Source: Gammaproteobacteria bacterium (GTDB lineage Bacteria > Pseudomonadota > Gammaproteobacteria > DSM-16500). Taken from it: a stretch of DNA of 57,892 bases. Each line of letters starts with the position of its first letter. The stretch's first letter is position 1. The position numbers were made by a program, and so were the translations under genes. The notes under the pieces are model-generated. The model did no database searches. It was given only the letters and a program-made list of their open reading frames with translations, and had not been told where the DNA came from. The stretch is taken from contig JABDEF010000002.1 of assembly GCA_013287235.1 (NCBI GenBank), forward strand, positions 1 through 57,892. The letters are read 5' to 3'. Below, piece after piece: positions 9,301-17,983 of this stretch.

Positions 9301-9827
9301 CCTCTCACGGCAAACTCACCGTGTTCACGTACTTCATGGGTTGCTCTGTAACCGGCTTTTTCTAACTGGCGTCTGGTGGAATCCATGTGAATTTTATCGC
9401 CAATCTTGAGTAGAAAAACATTGCCTTCAATAAATTCGCGCGGAATCAACCGATGCATGAGTGTGCTAATCGATGTCAGAATGATGCCTTGTTTTACATC
9501 CCGCATCTCATGCAATGCTTTGATGCGGTCAGAAACAATATCTTGGTGCGGAGAAAATTGATCATAGGGAAGGGTTTCCCAATCGGGGAAAGTTAAAATT
9601 CCTTCCCCCTTAGCAAAGCGGGGGGAAGGAATTTCTGAAAGAAAGAAACGTAATTCTTCTTGTAACGTAAAAGCCGTGAGAGAATCTTGGGTAATGATCA
9701 ATAAAGGACGATTGGATTCTTTGGCAATGGCGCTTAAAGTAAGCCCGATACTTGCACCATAAAGATTTCCAAAAAGTAATCGTTCATGGATATTTTTAGG
9801 ATAAGGCGGTTTCAATACGTTTGTCAT
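6369..9827 (-). CDS. mfd: Transcription-repair coupling factor Mfd
   Basis: Superfamily 2 translocase of 1152 residues that removes stalled RNA polymerase and recruits UvrA. The UvrB-homology region is at the N-terminus. The RNA-polymerase-interacting region follows ('GAPIVHIDHGVGRYLGLQTL', about 495-515). The motor domains have Walker A GDVGFGKTEVAMRAAF, DEEHRFGV, TATPIPRTLNMAF and the 'HQLRGRVGRS' motif VI. The C-terminal TRCF domain is complete. Full family length. The ATG at 9827 overlaps the nadA stop in a 4-base ATGA, so translation is coupled to the NAD operon, an unusual partner. uvrB, of the same repair pathway, is at 50445. Confidence 0.97.
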   Translation of the reverse strand: MTNVLKPPYPKNIHERLLFGNLYGASIGLTLSAIAKESNRPLLIITQDSLTAFTLQEELRFFLSEIPSPRFAKGEGILTFPDWETLPYDQFSPHQDIVSDRIKALHEMRDVKQGIILTSISTLMHRLIPREFIEGNVFLLKIGDKIHMDSTRRQLEKAGYRATHEVREHGEFAVRGSILDLFPAGSDTPFRIDLLDDEIDTLRTFSPETQRSLEKIDHIALLPAKEFPLTENSIEHFREKFRSNFAGNPLNSPIYQDMSEGIAFPGVEYYLPLFFDKMATLFDYLPENILIAQIENTHEKAEDFWKEILTRYEQRAHDMTHPVLKPEQLFIPVNEVFHHLKNFSNIQCQNRALSEHKNHFNFKTRPPETLNVDYKAANPLNALQNFLSTFKGRVLFSAETNGRREVLLSLFQRINLHPTSYPSWHAFLEDDASYGITVASLDHGLQLEEPSIALIAETELFGKRILQRRRRKDIREDIDAVIKDLTELQIGAPIVHIDHGVGRYLGLQTLKVGDQIAEFLQLEYADGDKLYVPVTSLHLIGRYSGQDPEHAPLHKLGTSHWARAKRKACLDVTDVAAELLDLYAKREAQKGFAFKNLNDQYAVFAASFPFEETPDQLQAIDAILKDMSDDKPMDRLICGDVGFGKTEVAMRAAFIAVQNGKQVAVLVPTTLLAEQHCRTFQDRFADWPVNIDMISRFKTSKEQTNIIEKLEQGKIDIIIGTHKLLQQHILFKSLGLLVIDEEHRFGVKQKEKIKELRFNVDILTLTATPIPRTLNMAFAGIRDLSLIATPPRQRLSIKTFVHEHQSSLIQEAIQREIMRGGQVYYLYNEVAGIEKAAREIAALVPEARVGIAHGQMHERELEHVMADFYHRRFNVLVCTTIIESGIDIPSANTIIMHRADKLGLAQLHQLRGRVGRSHHQAYAYLLIPSRKLLTSDAEKRLDAISTYEDLGIGFTLATHDLEIRGAGELLGKHQSGNMQEIGFTMYMDLLARAVLSLKSGKKIELEIKKGPEIDLQIPALIPEKYLGDVHLRLQFYKRIASTKTARDLDDIQVEMIDRFGLLPDVLKNLFALQILKQEMDTLGITKIEANHKSGKMEFNEKPSIDPMKIIQLIQKESSLYRLDGPTKLRFILPEHEVKARVVLVEKILEKLK

Positions 9828-11128
9828 CGTTTGCCTTCAGTGATTCGAATCATTTGTTCCAATGCTGCGCTTGCATTTTGTTTAATCCACGCTTGTCCTT
9901 TTTCATCTAATCGTTCTCGTGTTCCCATAAATTCATGGACCATGTCGCCGGGTTTCACAAGATTAAACGCTGGCACTTTGCCTTTTCGGAGGAGATCTAA
10001 AACCGCCACTAAATGTGGGGGATCATTTCGTGACATCGTGGCACAGCCGCAGCCGCGTTTTTTAAAGGTGCTTCCGGGAATGTCGCTTACATTGACGACT
10101 TCAATATTTTTTTTCAAAGCTTCTTCTTTTAAATTTTTAATCATGTGATTTTCTGTGCCAATCGCATATTTTTTTGTTTTTGCACGATCTTCCATCACAA
10201 AATCCCATATGAACGCAGTTGAACCATAACCATCTGCGATAGAGAGAACGACATGTCGACATTCGGGATGTACTAACACATAAAATCCTTGTGATTTCCA
10301 ATAAGATACCATTTCGGGTGTATAATAACTATGTACCCCACATTCACTCGCAAATAAAATAAGTTGTGCCTCATCGAATTTTTGTGATTTGTCTTCTAAC
10401 GAAAAATTTAACGCCGCTTGGCCTGCGGGCCAATAAGCAATTTTATTCGAGGGAATGTTCAACCAGGAAGCGACATTTTCTCCCATGTGACGATCCGGGA
10501 TAAATAAAATCTTTTTGTTTTTTTGTAAAGCCCATTGAAAAATTTTTTTGACATTGGAACTTGTGCACACAGCGCCTCCCTGTGCGCCGGTTAAGGCTTT
10601 GACGCGTCCCCCCGTATTCATGTAACAAATCGGCATGATCGCATCCACCCCATATCGCGCATTTAATTGGCGGAAAGCAGGTTCCACCATAAAATCTTTC
10701 GCTAACATTTCCATCGTGCAGCCAGATTTAGGATTGGTGATATACACTTCTTGATCATCGTGTGACAAAATACTGATGGATTCTGCCATGAAATGGACAG
10801 CCGATTCTACGATGATTTTTTTCTCTGGATGCTGAAAAGCTTCTAATGCAAGTTGATAAGAATCCCCTATGGTACCGCCAAAATATTGAATGATTTTGAC
10901 TATTTCACCACCCATGTAATAATGCGCCAATAATAATAATTGATCACCAAAATATTTCTGCGCTTTTTCAAGGTAGGGTTCCATCCAGAAAAGAATGGTT
11001 GAGGTGTCACGATCGGGTAGGGCTTGATATTCTTCGGCGTAAGGAACAAATTCATTTTGATACCAATCCAGCGGATAGTCGTCTTGGCAAACCTGCATGT
11101 CGGGTTTGAGTAATAAGTTCTTGTTCAT
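9824..11128 (-). CDS. nadA: Quinolinate synthase NadA
   Basis: Condenses iminoaspartate from NadB with dihydroxyacetone phosphate to quinolinate, using a [4Fe-4S] cluster. Visible marks are 'HYYMGGEIVKI', 'SGCTMEMLA', 'TGAQGGAVCTSSN', 'HPECRHVV' and 'GCGCATMSRNDP', which carry the cluster-type cysteines. I chose ATG 11128, preceded by GAGGAG about 10 bases upstream and overlapping the nadB stop by 4 bases (ATGA), rather than the longer frame from 11155. With this start it has 434 residues. It is the third gene of nadC-nadB-nadA-mfd. Confidence 0.95.
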   Translation of the reverse strand: MNKNLLLKPDMQVCQDDYPLDWYQNEFVPYAEEYQALPDRDTSTILFWMEPYLEKAQKYFGDQLLLLAHYYMGGEIVKIIQYFGGTIGDSYQLALEAFQHPEKKIIVESAVHFMAESISILSHDDQEVYITNPKSGCTMEMLAKDFMVEPAFRQLNARYGVDAIMPICYMNTGGRVKALTGAQGGAVCTSSNVKKIFQWALQKNKKILFIPDRHMGENVASWLNIPSNKIAYWPAGQAALNFSLEDKSQKFDEAQLILFASECGVHSYYTPEMVSYWKSQGFYVLVHPECRHVVLSIADGYGSTAFIWDFVMEDRAKTKKYAIGTENHMIKNLKEEALKKNIEVVNVSDIPGSTFKKRGCGCATMSRNDPPHLVAVLDLLRKGKVPAFNLVKPGDMVHEFMGTRERLDEKGQAWIKQNASAALEQMIRITEGKR

Positions 11129-12720
11129 TTGGTATTTTTCTCCTCTGTCATGCAATCTTCACGAAAATGCCCGCCGCGACTTTCACGACGTTTTAATGCA
11201 AAACGTACAATTAATTCGGCGACTAAAATAATATTTCTAAGCTCAATAAGATCCCGCGTGATCGCATAGTGCCAATAATATTCTTCAATCATTTCACGAC
11301 GCGTTAAAATTAATTTGAGCTGATCGTTTAATCCTTTTTCTGTACGAATGATGCCTGCATAAGAACTCATTTCACCGCGTAATCCACGCCAATGTACGTT
11401 GATTTGGCTCGCGCGTCTTGAGTCGATGACGCAGGTCGAATCCCAAAGCGGAATTTTCTGAATGAGATGAAGCGGATTATCAATATCTTCCGTGCTTTGA
11501 ATCGCTGCATTTCGTCCCATCACAATACTCTCAAGTAAAGAATTACTCGCTAAACGATTTGCGCCATGCAGTCCCGTGAAAGCGGTTTCACCAATCGCGT
11601 ATAATCGTTTTAAGTCGGTTTTTCCATGAATATCCGTTAAAATACCGCCGCCCATGTAATGCGCAGCTGGTACGACAGGAATTAAATCTTGACTTAAATC
11701 AAGATCAATACTTTTTAATGTGCGATAAATGCCAGGAAAACGCTCTTGCAAAAATGTTTTATCTTTGTGACGTACATCGAGATACACAAAATCAAAATTG
11801 CTTTTTTCAATTTCCGAAAAAATCGCGCGTGCAACCACATCTCTTGTCGCAAGTTCCATTTTGTCTGGTGCATAATGTTGCATGAAACGCTCTCCCGTTT
11901 CTCCCGATCGTAAATAAGCGCCTTCTCCTCGAATCGCTTCACTGATTAAAAAATTATTGATTTTGGAATGATAGAGAAGGGTGGGATGAAATTGATAAAA
12001 TTCCAATCCGCCTACGCGTGCACCTGCGCGATATGCCATGGCAACGCCGTCTCCTGTTGCAAACTCAGGATTTGTTGTGTAGCGAAAGACTTTTCCCGCA
12101 CCACCTGTCGCAAGAATGGTGGCATTCGCGGTAAACGTGTGGATTTTAGCTATCGCTTCATCCAAGACATAAGCACCTATGACTTCAGGAAAACACCCCA
12201 CTTGATGTGGCATCGTCTGCGTCATGAGATTGATGGCGATATGATTTTCAAAAATAGTGACAAGAGAATGTTTTTTTAATTGCTGTAAAAGCGCATCAAT
12301 AATCGCGGCTCCTGTTTGATCGCCGACATGATAAATCCGTCGTTCAGAATGTCCTGCTTCCTTTGCGCATGAAAGATTGTTTTGGCAATCACGATCAAAA
12401 GGGACCCCTTGATCTAATAAATACTGAATGCTTTCGTAACCTTGTTTTAAAATGGCTGATACATTTTCTTTGTCGCATAAACCATCCCCTGCTTTGATGG
12501 TATCCGCAATATGATTTTTAATATTGAGAGAGGCTGCGATTCCGCCTTGCGCAAAATAACTATTGGATTGTATCAATTTACCTTTCGTAATGAGTGCAAT
12601 GCGTGTTTTCGGATGCATTTTCAGTAATTCTAAAATATAACACAATCCTGCAATGCCGCTGCCAATGACTAACACATCGAAGGAGAAAGATTGACCGCAT
12701 TGCGAAATGGATTTTTGCAT
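11125..12720 (-). CDS. nadB: L-aspartate oxidase NadB
   Basis: FAD enzyme that oxidises L-aspartate to iminoaspartate, the first step of de novo NAD synthesis. It has the dinucleotide-binding VIGSGIAGL near residue 17, 'SNSYFAQGGIAA', the substrate region 'EFYQFHPTLLYH' with 'GAYLRSGETGERFM', the active-site stretch 'VPAAHYMGGGILTDIHG', and 'GLHGANRLASNSLLE'. Its length of 531 matches the family. It starts 4 bases after the nadC stop and overlaps nadA by 4 bases. Confidence 0.97.
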   Translation of the reverse strand: MQKSISQCGQSFSFDVLVIGSGIAGLCYILELLKMHPKTRIALITKGKLIQSNSYFAQGGIAASLNIKNHIADTIKAGDGLCDKENVSAILKQGYESIQYLLDQGVPFDRDCQNNLSCAKEAGHSERRIYHVGDQTGAAIIDALLQQLKKHSLVTIFENHIAINLMTQTMPHQVGCFPEVIGAYVLDEAIAKIHTFTANATILATGGAGKVFRYTTNPEFATGDGVAMAYRAGARVGGLEFYQFHPTLLYHSKINNFLISEAIRGEGAYLRSGETGERFMQHYAPDKMELATRDVVARAIFSEIEKSNFDFVYLDVRHKDKTFLQERFPGIYRTLKSIDLDLSQDLIPVVPAAHYMGGGILTDIHGKTDLKRLYAIGETAFTGLHGANRLASNSLLESIVMGRNAAIQSTEDIDNPLHLIQKIPLWDSTCVIDSRRASQINVHWRGLRGEMSSYAGIIRTEKGLNDQLKLILTRREMIEEYYWHYAITRDLIELRNIILVAELIVRFALKRRESRGGHFREDCMTEEKNTK

Positions 12721-12724
12721 GGGA

Positions 12725-13600
12725 TTACTCGCATTTCATGGATAAATCGACATTTCCGGCAGAATGTGTAATTTTTCCAACAGAAATAAAATTAACACCC
12801 GTTTCTGCGATCGCTTGAATATTTTCTAAATCAACATTTCCTGAACTTTCTGTAGGGAGTTGTCCTCTCAAATGTGTTAAACATGTTTTTATCCTATCAG
12901 GTTTCATATTATCGAGTAACACTCTCGTAATTTTATATTTATGTTTTAAAGCGATGTCTAGTTCATCGATATTTCTCACTTCAACGATCACCGGATATTT
13001 TTCTAAAATATTATCTGGTAATTGATTTAAGGCATTTGTCATTCCGCCTAAAAAATCACTGTGCGTATCTTTAATCATGATGGCATCATATAAACCGAAT
13101 CGATGATTCACACCACCACCGCAAAAAACAGCATATTTTTCTAAATGACGAAATCCTGGAATGGTTTTTCGAGTATCTAAAATTTTCGCTTTTGAAAAAG
13201 CAATTTTTTTAACGAATTTACCGGTTAAGGTTGCAATCGCACATAAGCGTTGTAAAAAGTTCAATAAGATGCGTTCAATCATCAATAAATGGTGCGGTGA
13301 CCCTTGCAAGGTTAATAAGGTTTGACCTTGTGCTAATGTCATTCCATCTCTGTAATTCGACTGTAGTGTTATATCTTTATCTATTTTTTCAATAATTGAC
13401 TTTAAAATAGGCAATCCACAAATAATTATTTCATCTGAATGCTTAGATATAATTTTCGCCTTTGATGAATTTTTTGTATTTAAAAACAACTGTTCTGTGG
13501 TAATGTCTTGGTAAGGGTAACCAAGATCTTCGACAAATGCGAGATCAATCAATCGTAAATCGATGTCATTCAGTTCCCAAGATGAAGTTTTCGTATTCAT
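12725..13600 (-). CDS. nadC: Nicotinate-nucleotide pyrophosphorylase (carboxylating) NadC
   Basis: Quinolinate phosphoribosyltransferase, producing nicotinate mononucleotide. Motifs include 'LNFLQRLCAIATLTGKFV', 'ILDTRKTIPGFRHLEKYAV', 'GGGVNHRFGLYDAIMIKDTH' and 'VEVRNIDELDIALKHK', with the late 'FISVGKITHSAG'. Its length of 291 is normal. It is the first gene of the NAD operon, so the promoter should lie in 13601-13680. I see no clear NrtR or NadR operator there. Confidence 0.96.
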   Translation of the reverse strand: MNTKTSSWELNDIDLRLIDLAFVEDLGYPYQDITTEQLFLNTKNSSKAKIISKHSDEIIICGLPILKSIIEKIDKDITLQSNYRDGMTLAQGQTLLTLQGSPHHLLMIERILLNFLQRLCAIATLTGKFVKKIAFSKAKILDTRKTIPGFRHLEKYAVFCGGGVNHRFGLYDAIMIKDTHSDFLGGMTNALNQLPDNILEKYPVIVEVRNIDELDIALKHKYKITRVLLDNMKPDRIKTCLTHLRGQLPTESSGNVDLENIQAIAETGVNFISVGKITHSAGNVDLSMKCE

Positions 13601-13681
13601 AAGTCACAAAATGGGTCTTTTTTAGGCAATGGCGACTTTAACATAAATCCAGGTAGATATGCTAGTTAAACTGCAATAAAA

Positions 13682-13769
13682 TATAAGTATAAGGTGTTTC
13701 ACCGTCGTCCCGTGATGCTTTTACACGGGATCTGCCGATGGGGCGAGCAGATACAGTATAAGTATAAGG
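13682..13769 (+). repeat. Direct repeat and hairpins in the leader of the 13778 gene
   Basis: tataagtataagg occurs at 13682-13694 and at 13757-13769, the second copy merging with the ribosome binding site. Between them tcccgtg/cacggga can form a hairpin (about 13710-13732), and ctgc/gcag pairs near 13733-13750. This could be a repeat insertion that duplicated its target, or a structured leader. Confidence 0.5.
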
Positions 13770-13777
13770 AGCAGGAC

Positions 13778-14479
13778 ATGCGCCGATTATTATTGCTATT
13801 CTTGAGTTTCATACTTTCCTTCCCTCTTTTTGCGGATAATTCTTTTGAGCCTCTTTTAAATACCGTCACGATGCAGTTCAATGCAGAGCAATGGGTTCAA
13901 ACGAAGGGAGTGGTGGTAAGCATTGGCGTCAACGCTTCTGTCAGTGACGCGAGTTTGGCAACACTGCAAAACGAAATTCTGGGGAAATTAAATAAAATTT
14001 CTAACAAAGGTGAATGGCATATTATTTCTTTCAATCGAAGTTTAGATCAATCCGGTTTGGAGCGTGTGCAGATGGTAGCAGAAGCGCGAATACCTTCGGG
14101 TGATTTAAGCGGTTTACGCGATAGTGCTAAAGCGATTAGTATCCCGGGTGAAACATTTACAATAGACAATGTGGAATTTACGCCGAGTGAAGAAGAATTG
14201 CGTAATGCGAATACCACACTTCGCAATAATATTTACGACCAAGTGAAAGCTGAAATGGATAATTTAAATAAGCTTTATCCAGATCAAAAATTTTATATAC
14301 ACAATGTGAATTTTTTAGGTGAAATAGCTCCATTACCGCAAAATGCCATGGCAATGGTTACAGTCAGCGGTGCGCCAAGAAATGTCAATATCGCAGTGGG
14401 TAATAAATTAAAAATTTCAGCAACCGTGATTTTTGCCTCGGCACCCAATGCCGATGTGACAAAAGTGGTGCACAATTGA
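13778..14479 (+). CDS. Secreted protein of unknown function
   Basis: Protein of 233 residues from ATG 13778, which has AAGGAGC about 5 bases upstream. The first 19 residues (MRRLLLLFLSFILSFPLFA) form a signal peptide ending before DNSF, so it is probably periplasmic. The body alternates strands and helices with no cysteine and no recognisable catalytic motif. The phrase 'VVSIGVNASVSDASLATLQ' with a late 'VGNKLKISATVIF' is reminiscent of the SIMPL (DUF541) fold, but I would not assign it. Its TGA overlaps the TTG start of the phosphodiesterase gene in a TTGA, so the two are coupled. Confidence 0.75.
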   Translation: MRRLLLLFLSFILSFPLFADNSFEPLLNTVTMQFNAEQWVQTKGVVVSIGVNASVSDASLATLQNEILGKLNKISNKGEWHIISFNRSLDQSGLERVQMVAEARIPSGDLSGLRDSAKAISIPGETFTIDNVEFTPSEEELRNANTTLRNNIYDQVKAEMDNLNKLYPDQKFYIHNVNFLGEIAPLPQNAMAMVTVSGAPRNVNIAVGNKLKISATVIFASAPNADVTKVVHN

Positions 14480-15243
14480 AACAATCACATTTAAAAATAT
14501 TGCCTCCTATCATCGCACATCGCGGCGCAAGTGCTATTGCCCCTGAAAATACACTTGCGGCTTTCACAAAAGCCAAAGCATTAGGCCTCACATGGGTGGA
14601 GTTTGATGTCATGCTTGCTGAATCTGGGGATGTGATTGTGTTGCATGATGAGGAATTAAATCGCACAACCAATGGGACGGGAAAAGTCATTTCTCGCCCG
14701 TATCGTTATATTAAAACGTTAGACGCAGGCAGTTGGTTTAATCCTATCTATCATGAAGAAAAAGTGCCTTTGCTGAAAGATGTCTTAGAACTTTTGAAGG
14801 CGTTAAAATTATCTGCGAATATTGAAATTAAATCATTACCGGGTTATGAAGAATTATTATCAAAGCATGTGATGACTTTGATTGAATCGTATAAGATACC
14901 TTTATTCATATCCAGTTTTTCATATACCGTTTTAAAACTCATTCATGATGAAAATCCTAGCATGCCACTCGCATTTTTAATGGATCAATGGGATTCTGAT
15001 TGGGAAAAGTATTGTCACGATATCAAAGCGGTTGCGGTCAATGTGAATCATGAAATTCTCGATCATCAAAAAGTTAAAAAAATTAAGCATACAAAACGTC
15101 TATTATTGGCATATACAATCGATGACCCGCTTCGAGCGAAAGAATTATTTTCTTACGGTGTGGACGCCGTATTCAGTAATTGTGGGCAAGATTTCTTAAA
15201 TAAACTAGCAGTTTCTCCTGTGAATGATGATGTACGAATCTAA
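14476..15243 (+). CDS. Glycerophosphodiester phosphodiesterase (GDPD family)
   Basis: Hydrolyses glycerophosphodiesters to glycerol-3-phosphate and an alcohol. It has the GDPD signature: 'IAHRGASAIAPENTLAAF' near residue 12, then 'WVEFDVMLAESGDVIVLHD' with the metal and catalytic residues (H, R, E, D, H), and 'NIEIKSLPG' with the late 'YTIDDP'. Its length of 255 fits the cytoplasmic UgpQ-like group, and there is no signal peptide. The start is TTG, overlapping the upstream stop. Confidence 0.93.
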   Translation: MKQSHLKILPPIIAHRGASAIAPENTLAAFTKAKALGLTWVEFDVMLAESGDVIVLHDEELNRTTNGTGKVISRPYRYIKTLDAGSWFNPIYHEEKVPLLKDVLELLKALKLSANIEIKSLPGYEELLSKHVMTLIESYKIPLFISSFSYTVLKLIHDENPSMPLAFLMDQWDSDWEKYCHDIKAVAVNVNHEILDHQKVKKIKHTKRLLLAYTIDDPLRAKELFSYGVDAVFSNCGQDFLNKLAVSPVNDDVRI

Positions 15244-15256
15244 GAGGTAACGGACT

Positions 15257-16309
15257 ATGTTAAATATCGAAGAACTCATGTTAATGACATTAAAACAAAA
15301 TGCTTCGGATTTACATATTTCACCTGGACAGCCGCTTATGATTCGTATCGATGGAGAATTGATGCCTGTGAAAGATTCTCAGGTACTAGATCCTGAAACC
15401 ACAAAAGCGCTCGTATATTCCATATTCACACCGCATCAAAAAAATGAATTTGAAAAAAGTTTAGAAATTGATTTTGCATATTCACTGCGTGATGAAGGAC
15501 GATTCAGGATCAATGCTTTTCATCAAATCCGTGGGATTGCAGCCGTGTTTCGCGTGATTCCGCAAACAGTTCCTACGTTAGATGATTTAATGATGCCAGA
15601 TGTTTTTAAACAATTACTAGACTTACCGAATGGGTTAATTCTTCTCACAGGACCCACGGGTTCTGGTAAGAGTACAACCCTTGCTGCCATGATTGATTAT
15701 ATTAATATACATCAAGCATGTCATATTGTGACCATTGAAGATCCCGTCGAATTTGTACACGAAAGTAAAAAAAGTCTCATCAATCAACGCGAAGTGGCAC
15801 GCGATACTTTAGATTTTGCCAACGCATTACGTTCGGCACTACGTGAAGATCCGGATGTGATACTCGTCGGAGAAATGCGAGATTTAGAAACAATACGATT
15901 AGCGTTAACAGCAGCAGAAACAGGACACTTAGTGATGGCAACCTTGCATACGGGTTCTGCGCCCCGTGCCATTAGCCGTATTATCGATGTATTCCCCGCA
16001 GGCGAAAAAAATATTATCCGCAATATGCTTTCTGAATCGTTGCAAGCGGTCATCTGCCAAACCTTGATTAAAAAAATTGGTGGGGGACGTATCGCCGCAT
16101 TTGAAATCATGATTGGTACCATTGCGATTCGTAATTTAATTCGAGAAGATAAAATTGCACAAATGTATTCTACCATTCAAATGGGTAGTGCATTTGGTAT
16201 GTGTACGCTGGATCAATATTTACAATTATTGGTCGGGAAAAAGATTATCGATTCTTCTGCTGCGAGAGACAGTACGTCGAATAAGAGTTTATTTGCCGTG
16301 GTGGAATAA
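15257..16309 (+). CDS. pilT: Twitching motility ATPase PilT
   Basis: Hexameric ATPase that powers type IV pilus retraction. Key elements are 'NASDLHISPGQP', Walker A GPTGSGKSTTLAAM near residue 133, Asp box 'IVTIEDPVEFVH', Walker B 'DPDVILVGEMRDLETIRLAL', the His box 'TGHLVMATLHTGSA' and the PilT-specific C-terminal 'AIRNLIREDKIAQMYS'. This last motif separates PilT from PilU. Its length of 350 is typical. No other pilus gene is in the window. Confidence 0.95.
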   Translation: MLNIEELMLMTLKQNASDLHISPGQPLMIRIDGELMPVKDSQVLDPETTKALVYSIFTPHQKNEFEKSLEIDFAYSLRDEGRFRINAFHQIRGIAAVFRVIPQTVPTLDDLMMPDVFKQLLDLPNGLILLTGPTGSGKSTTLAAMIDYINIHQACHIVTIEDPVEFVHESKKSLINQREVARDTLDFANALRSALREDPDVILVGEMRDLETIRLALTAAETGHLVMATLHTGSAPRAISRIIDVFPAGEKNIIRNMLSESLQAVICQTLIKKIGGGRIAAFEIMIGTIAIRNLIREDKIAQMYSTIQMGSAFGMCTLDQYLQLLVGKKIIDSSAARDSTSNKSLFAVVE

Positions 16310-16401
16310 ACATAAAACAGATCGCATCCCTTCTTTTGTCATTAAAATCAAAGACTTATTAATTTCAATGGTAACTCCTATATTTATTCTTCATCTTTCT
16401 G

Positions 16402-16407
16402 TATAAT
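16402..16407 (+). promoter_or_regulatory. Candidate -10 box for the 16459 gene
   Basis: TATAAT lies 52 bases before the ATG in a very A/T-rich gap after pilT. There is no good -35 box. Confidence 0.35.
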
Positions 16408-16458
16408 TATAAATCAAAATATAAATATTTGTTTAAATATAACGAGGGGTTATATTAG

Positions 16459-17904
16459 ATGAATCGATGTGTGCCAATTTTAATAGCTGAGGATCTTGAA
16501 TATTACAAAAAGTTAACTCCAGGATTAGATCCGGAGAAGCTGCTTGAAGCTTTTATCAAAATATATCTAGATATGCACGAATCCCACCACAGGGATTCAT
16601 TATCTTATGATAGTACAATAATACGAACTTTTGAAAAAAAATCATCTCCTGACACCGATCAATTCATTTATTATCGAGAAGAAGATTCTTATTGCATTCC
16701 AGATGAGTTACTTCTTTTTTTTCAAAAAAATCATTATTTAATTCCAAAAGGTCTAGCGGTAAATTTTAAAAAAGATGTTGGGATAACTACTATACAAGGT
16801 ACAGGTATTAAAGACACTTATTGCGAAGAGACTATTCGAGATTTTTGTCAACTGCCAAGAGACGAGCCATATGTATATTTATATGTAACACTCTTGGGAA
16901 CAGACTCCTCATCTACTCCGTACAATATGTCAACCGCTATTGTCTGCAATCAATTAAGAATATCAATTGAAAAGCTTAATGAAAATCAGAAAATTCAAAA
17001 AAACATTGTGCAAGAATTTGAAAAATTAAAATGGAGAGACATGTGCCATGAGGATCGTCAAAAAGTTATTAGATTGGTTCAATTAATAAATAACATTTAC
17101 AATCAACTATCTCATACTAATGAAAATACTGAAAATGATCTTAAAGAATATGATGCAATTTTGGAAGAATTACAGTCGAAAGAATTTTTTAAAAAACATT
17201 TCACTTTTTTCCAGAAACTTCGGTTTGATATCGCCTTGGAAAAATTAAAAAATATATCCGATGAAGGGAGTATCCCTAAAGATATCTGTGATTTTGTTGT
17301 TTTAGCATTTGAAAATGAGACGATTAGCCAAGAAGATTTACCGCTTGCTACAACATTTCTTGACCAAACAAGAAAATATTCAAAGAATTTTAAATCTTTC
17401 CAGACTAACAAAAACGCTGTTGATGAATATTACAAAACGGCTAGAGCTTTAAGAAAAAGCGTAATGATGAAAAATGCCAATAGTCAAATAGCGCATGCAG
17501 TTTACTCTGTCTTCGCAATGGCTGGAAGTGCCTTACCAATAATTTTGCTTGGTGTTTCTACTTGGGGGGTTGGACTTGCAGTACCAGTGTTTCTCGTATG
17601 TTGTTATTATTCATATAAATTTCTTAGTAACAAAGAGGCTAAATTTCCTTTTTGGGAACAAAAACCAGAAACAGATAATAAAACAGCATCAGTCGAAGAA
17701 AATAAATCAGTCAAAGAACCAAAAACAAACACTAATGAAAATGGATTAAATAAGCCGACTAGTGAAAAAGAACAAAATAAATTAGAAAATGGAAGCATAT
17801 CTTATGATCCGAAATTTTATAAATCTCATGAAAATGATCGTGACAGAGACATACCTGATGGCGTACATCCTAAAATAAAATTCTGGACGTCTAGAAAAAC
17901 CTAA
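16459..17904 (+). CDS. Large orphan protein with two membrane segments, putative effector
   Basis: I do not recognise this 481-residue protein. It starts at ATG 16459 with GAGGGG about 9 bases upstream and has no signal peptide. Residues 1 to about 345 are soluble, helical and rich in Lys, Glu and Asn. A hydrophobic pair follows at about 353-395 ('VFAMAGSALPIILLGVSTWG' then 'VGLAVPVFLVCCYYSYKFL'). The last 80 residues are hydrophilic and low-complexity (repeated N, E, K, T), ending in basic WTSRKT. A large cytosolic head with a C-terminal hairpin anchor fits effectors that embed in host membranes, by inference. Its convergent neighbour at 17984 is also a hydrophobic orphan with a charged tail. 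Confidence 0.65.
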   Translation: MNRCVPILIAEDLEYYKKLTPGLDPEKLLEAFIKIYLDMHESHHRDSLSYDSTIIRTFEKKSSPDTDQFIYYREEDSYCIPDELLLFFQKNHYLIPKGLAVNFKKDVGITTIQGTGIKDTYCEETIRDFCQLPRDEPYVYLYVTLLGTDSSSTPYNMSTAIVCNQLRISIEKLNENQKIQKNIVQEFEKLKWRDMCHEDRQKVIRLVQLINNIYNQLSHTNENTENDLKEYDAILEELQSKEFFKKHFTFFQKLRFDIALEKLKNISDEGSIPKDICDFVVLAFENETISQEDLPLATTFLDQTRKYSKNFKSFQTNKNAVDEYYKTARALRKSVMMKNANSQIAHAVYSVFAMAGSALPIILLGVSTWGVGLAVPVFLVCCYYSYKFLSNKEAKFPFWEQKPETDNKTASVEENKSVKEPKTNTNENGLNKPTSEKEQNKLENGSISYDPKFYKSHENDRDRDIPDGVHPKIKFWTSRKT

Positions 17905-17910
17905 ATAATT

Positions 17911-17949
17911 TTGTCATACCAGCTAAAAAAAAGCATGCCGGCATGACAA
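17911..17949. terminator. Bidirectional hairpin between convergent genes (family A repeat, short copy)
   Basis: ttgtcataccagc pairs with gccggcatgacaa with two mismatches across an A-rich loop. It is flanked by T-rich and A-rich runs and placed 7 bases after one stop and 35 before the other, so it suits termination in both directions. The sequence is the inner hairpin of the palindrome family at 6217 and 45840. Confidence 0.65.
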
Positions 17950-17983
17950 TTTTCGAGTTTAGCACACCAACAAATAATCCAGA

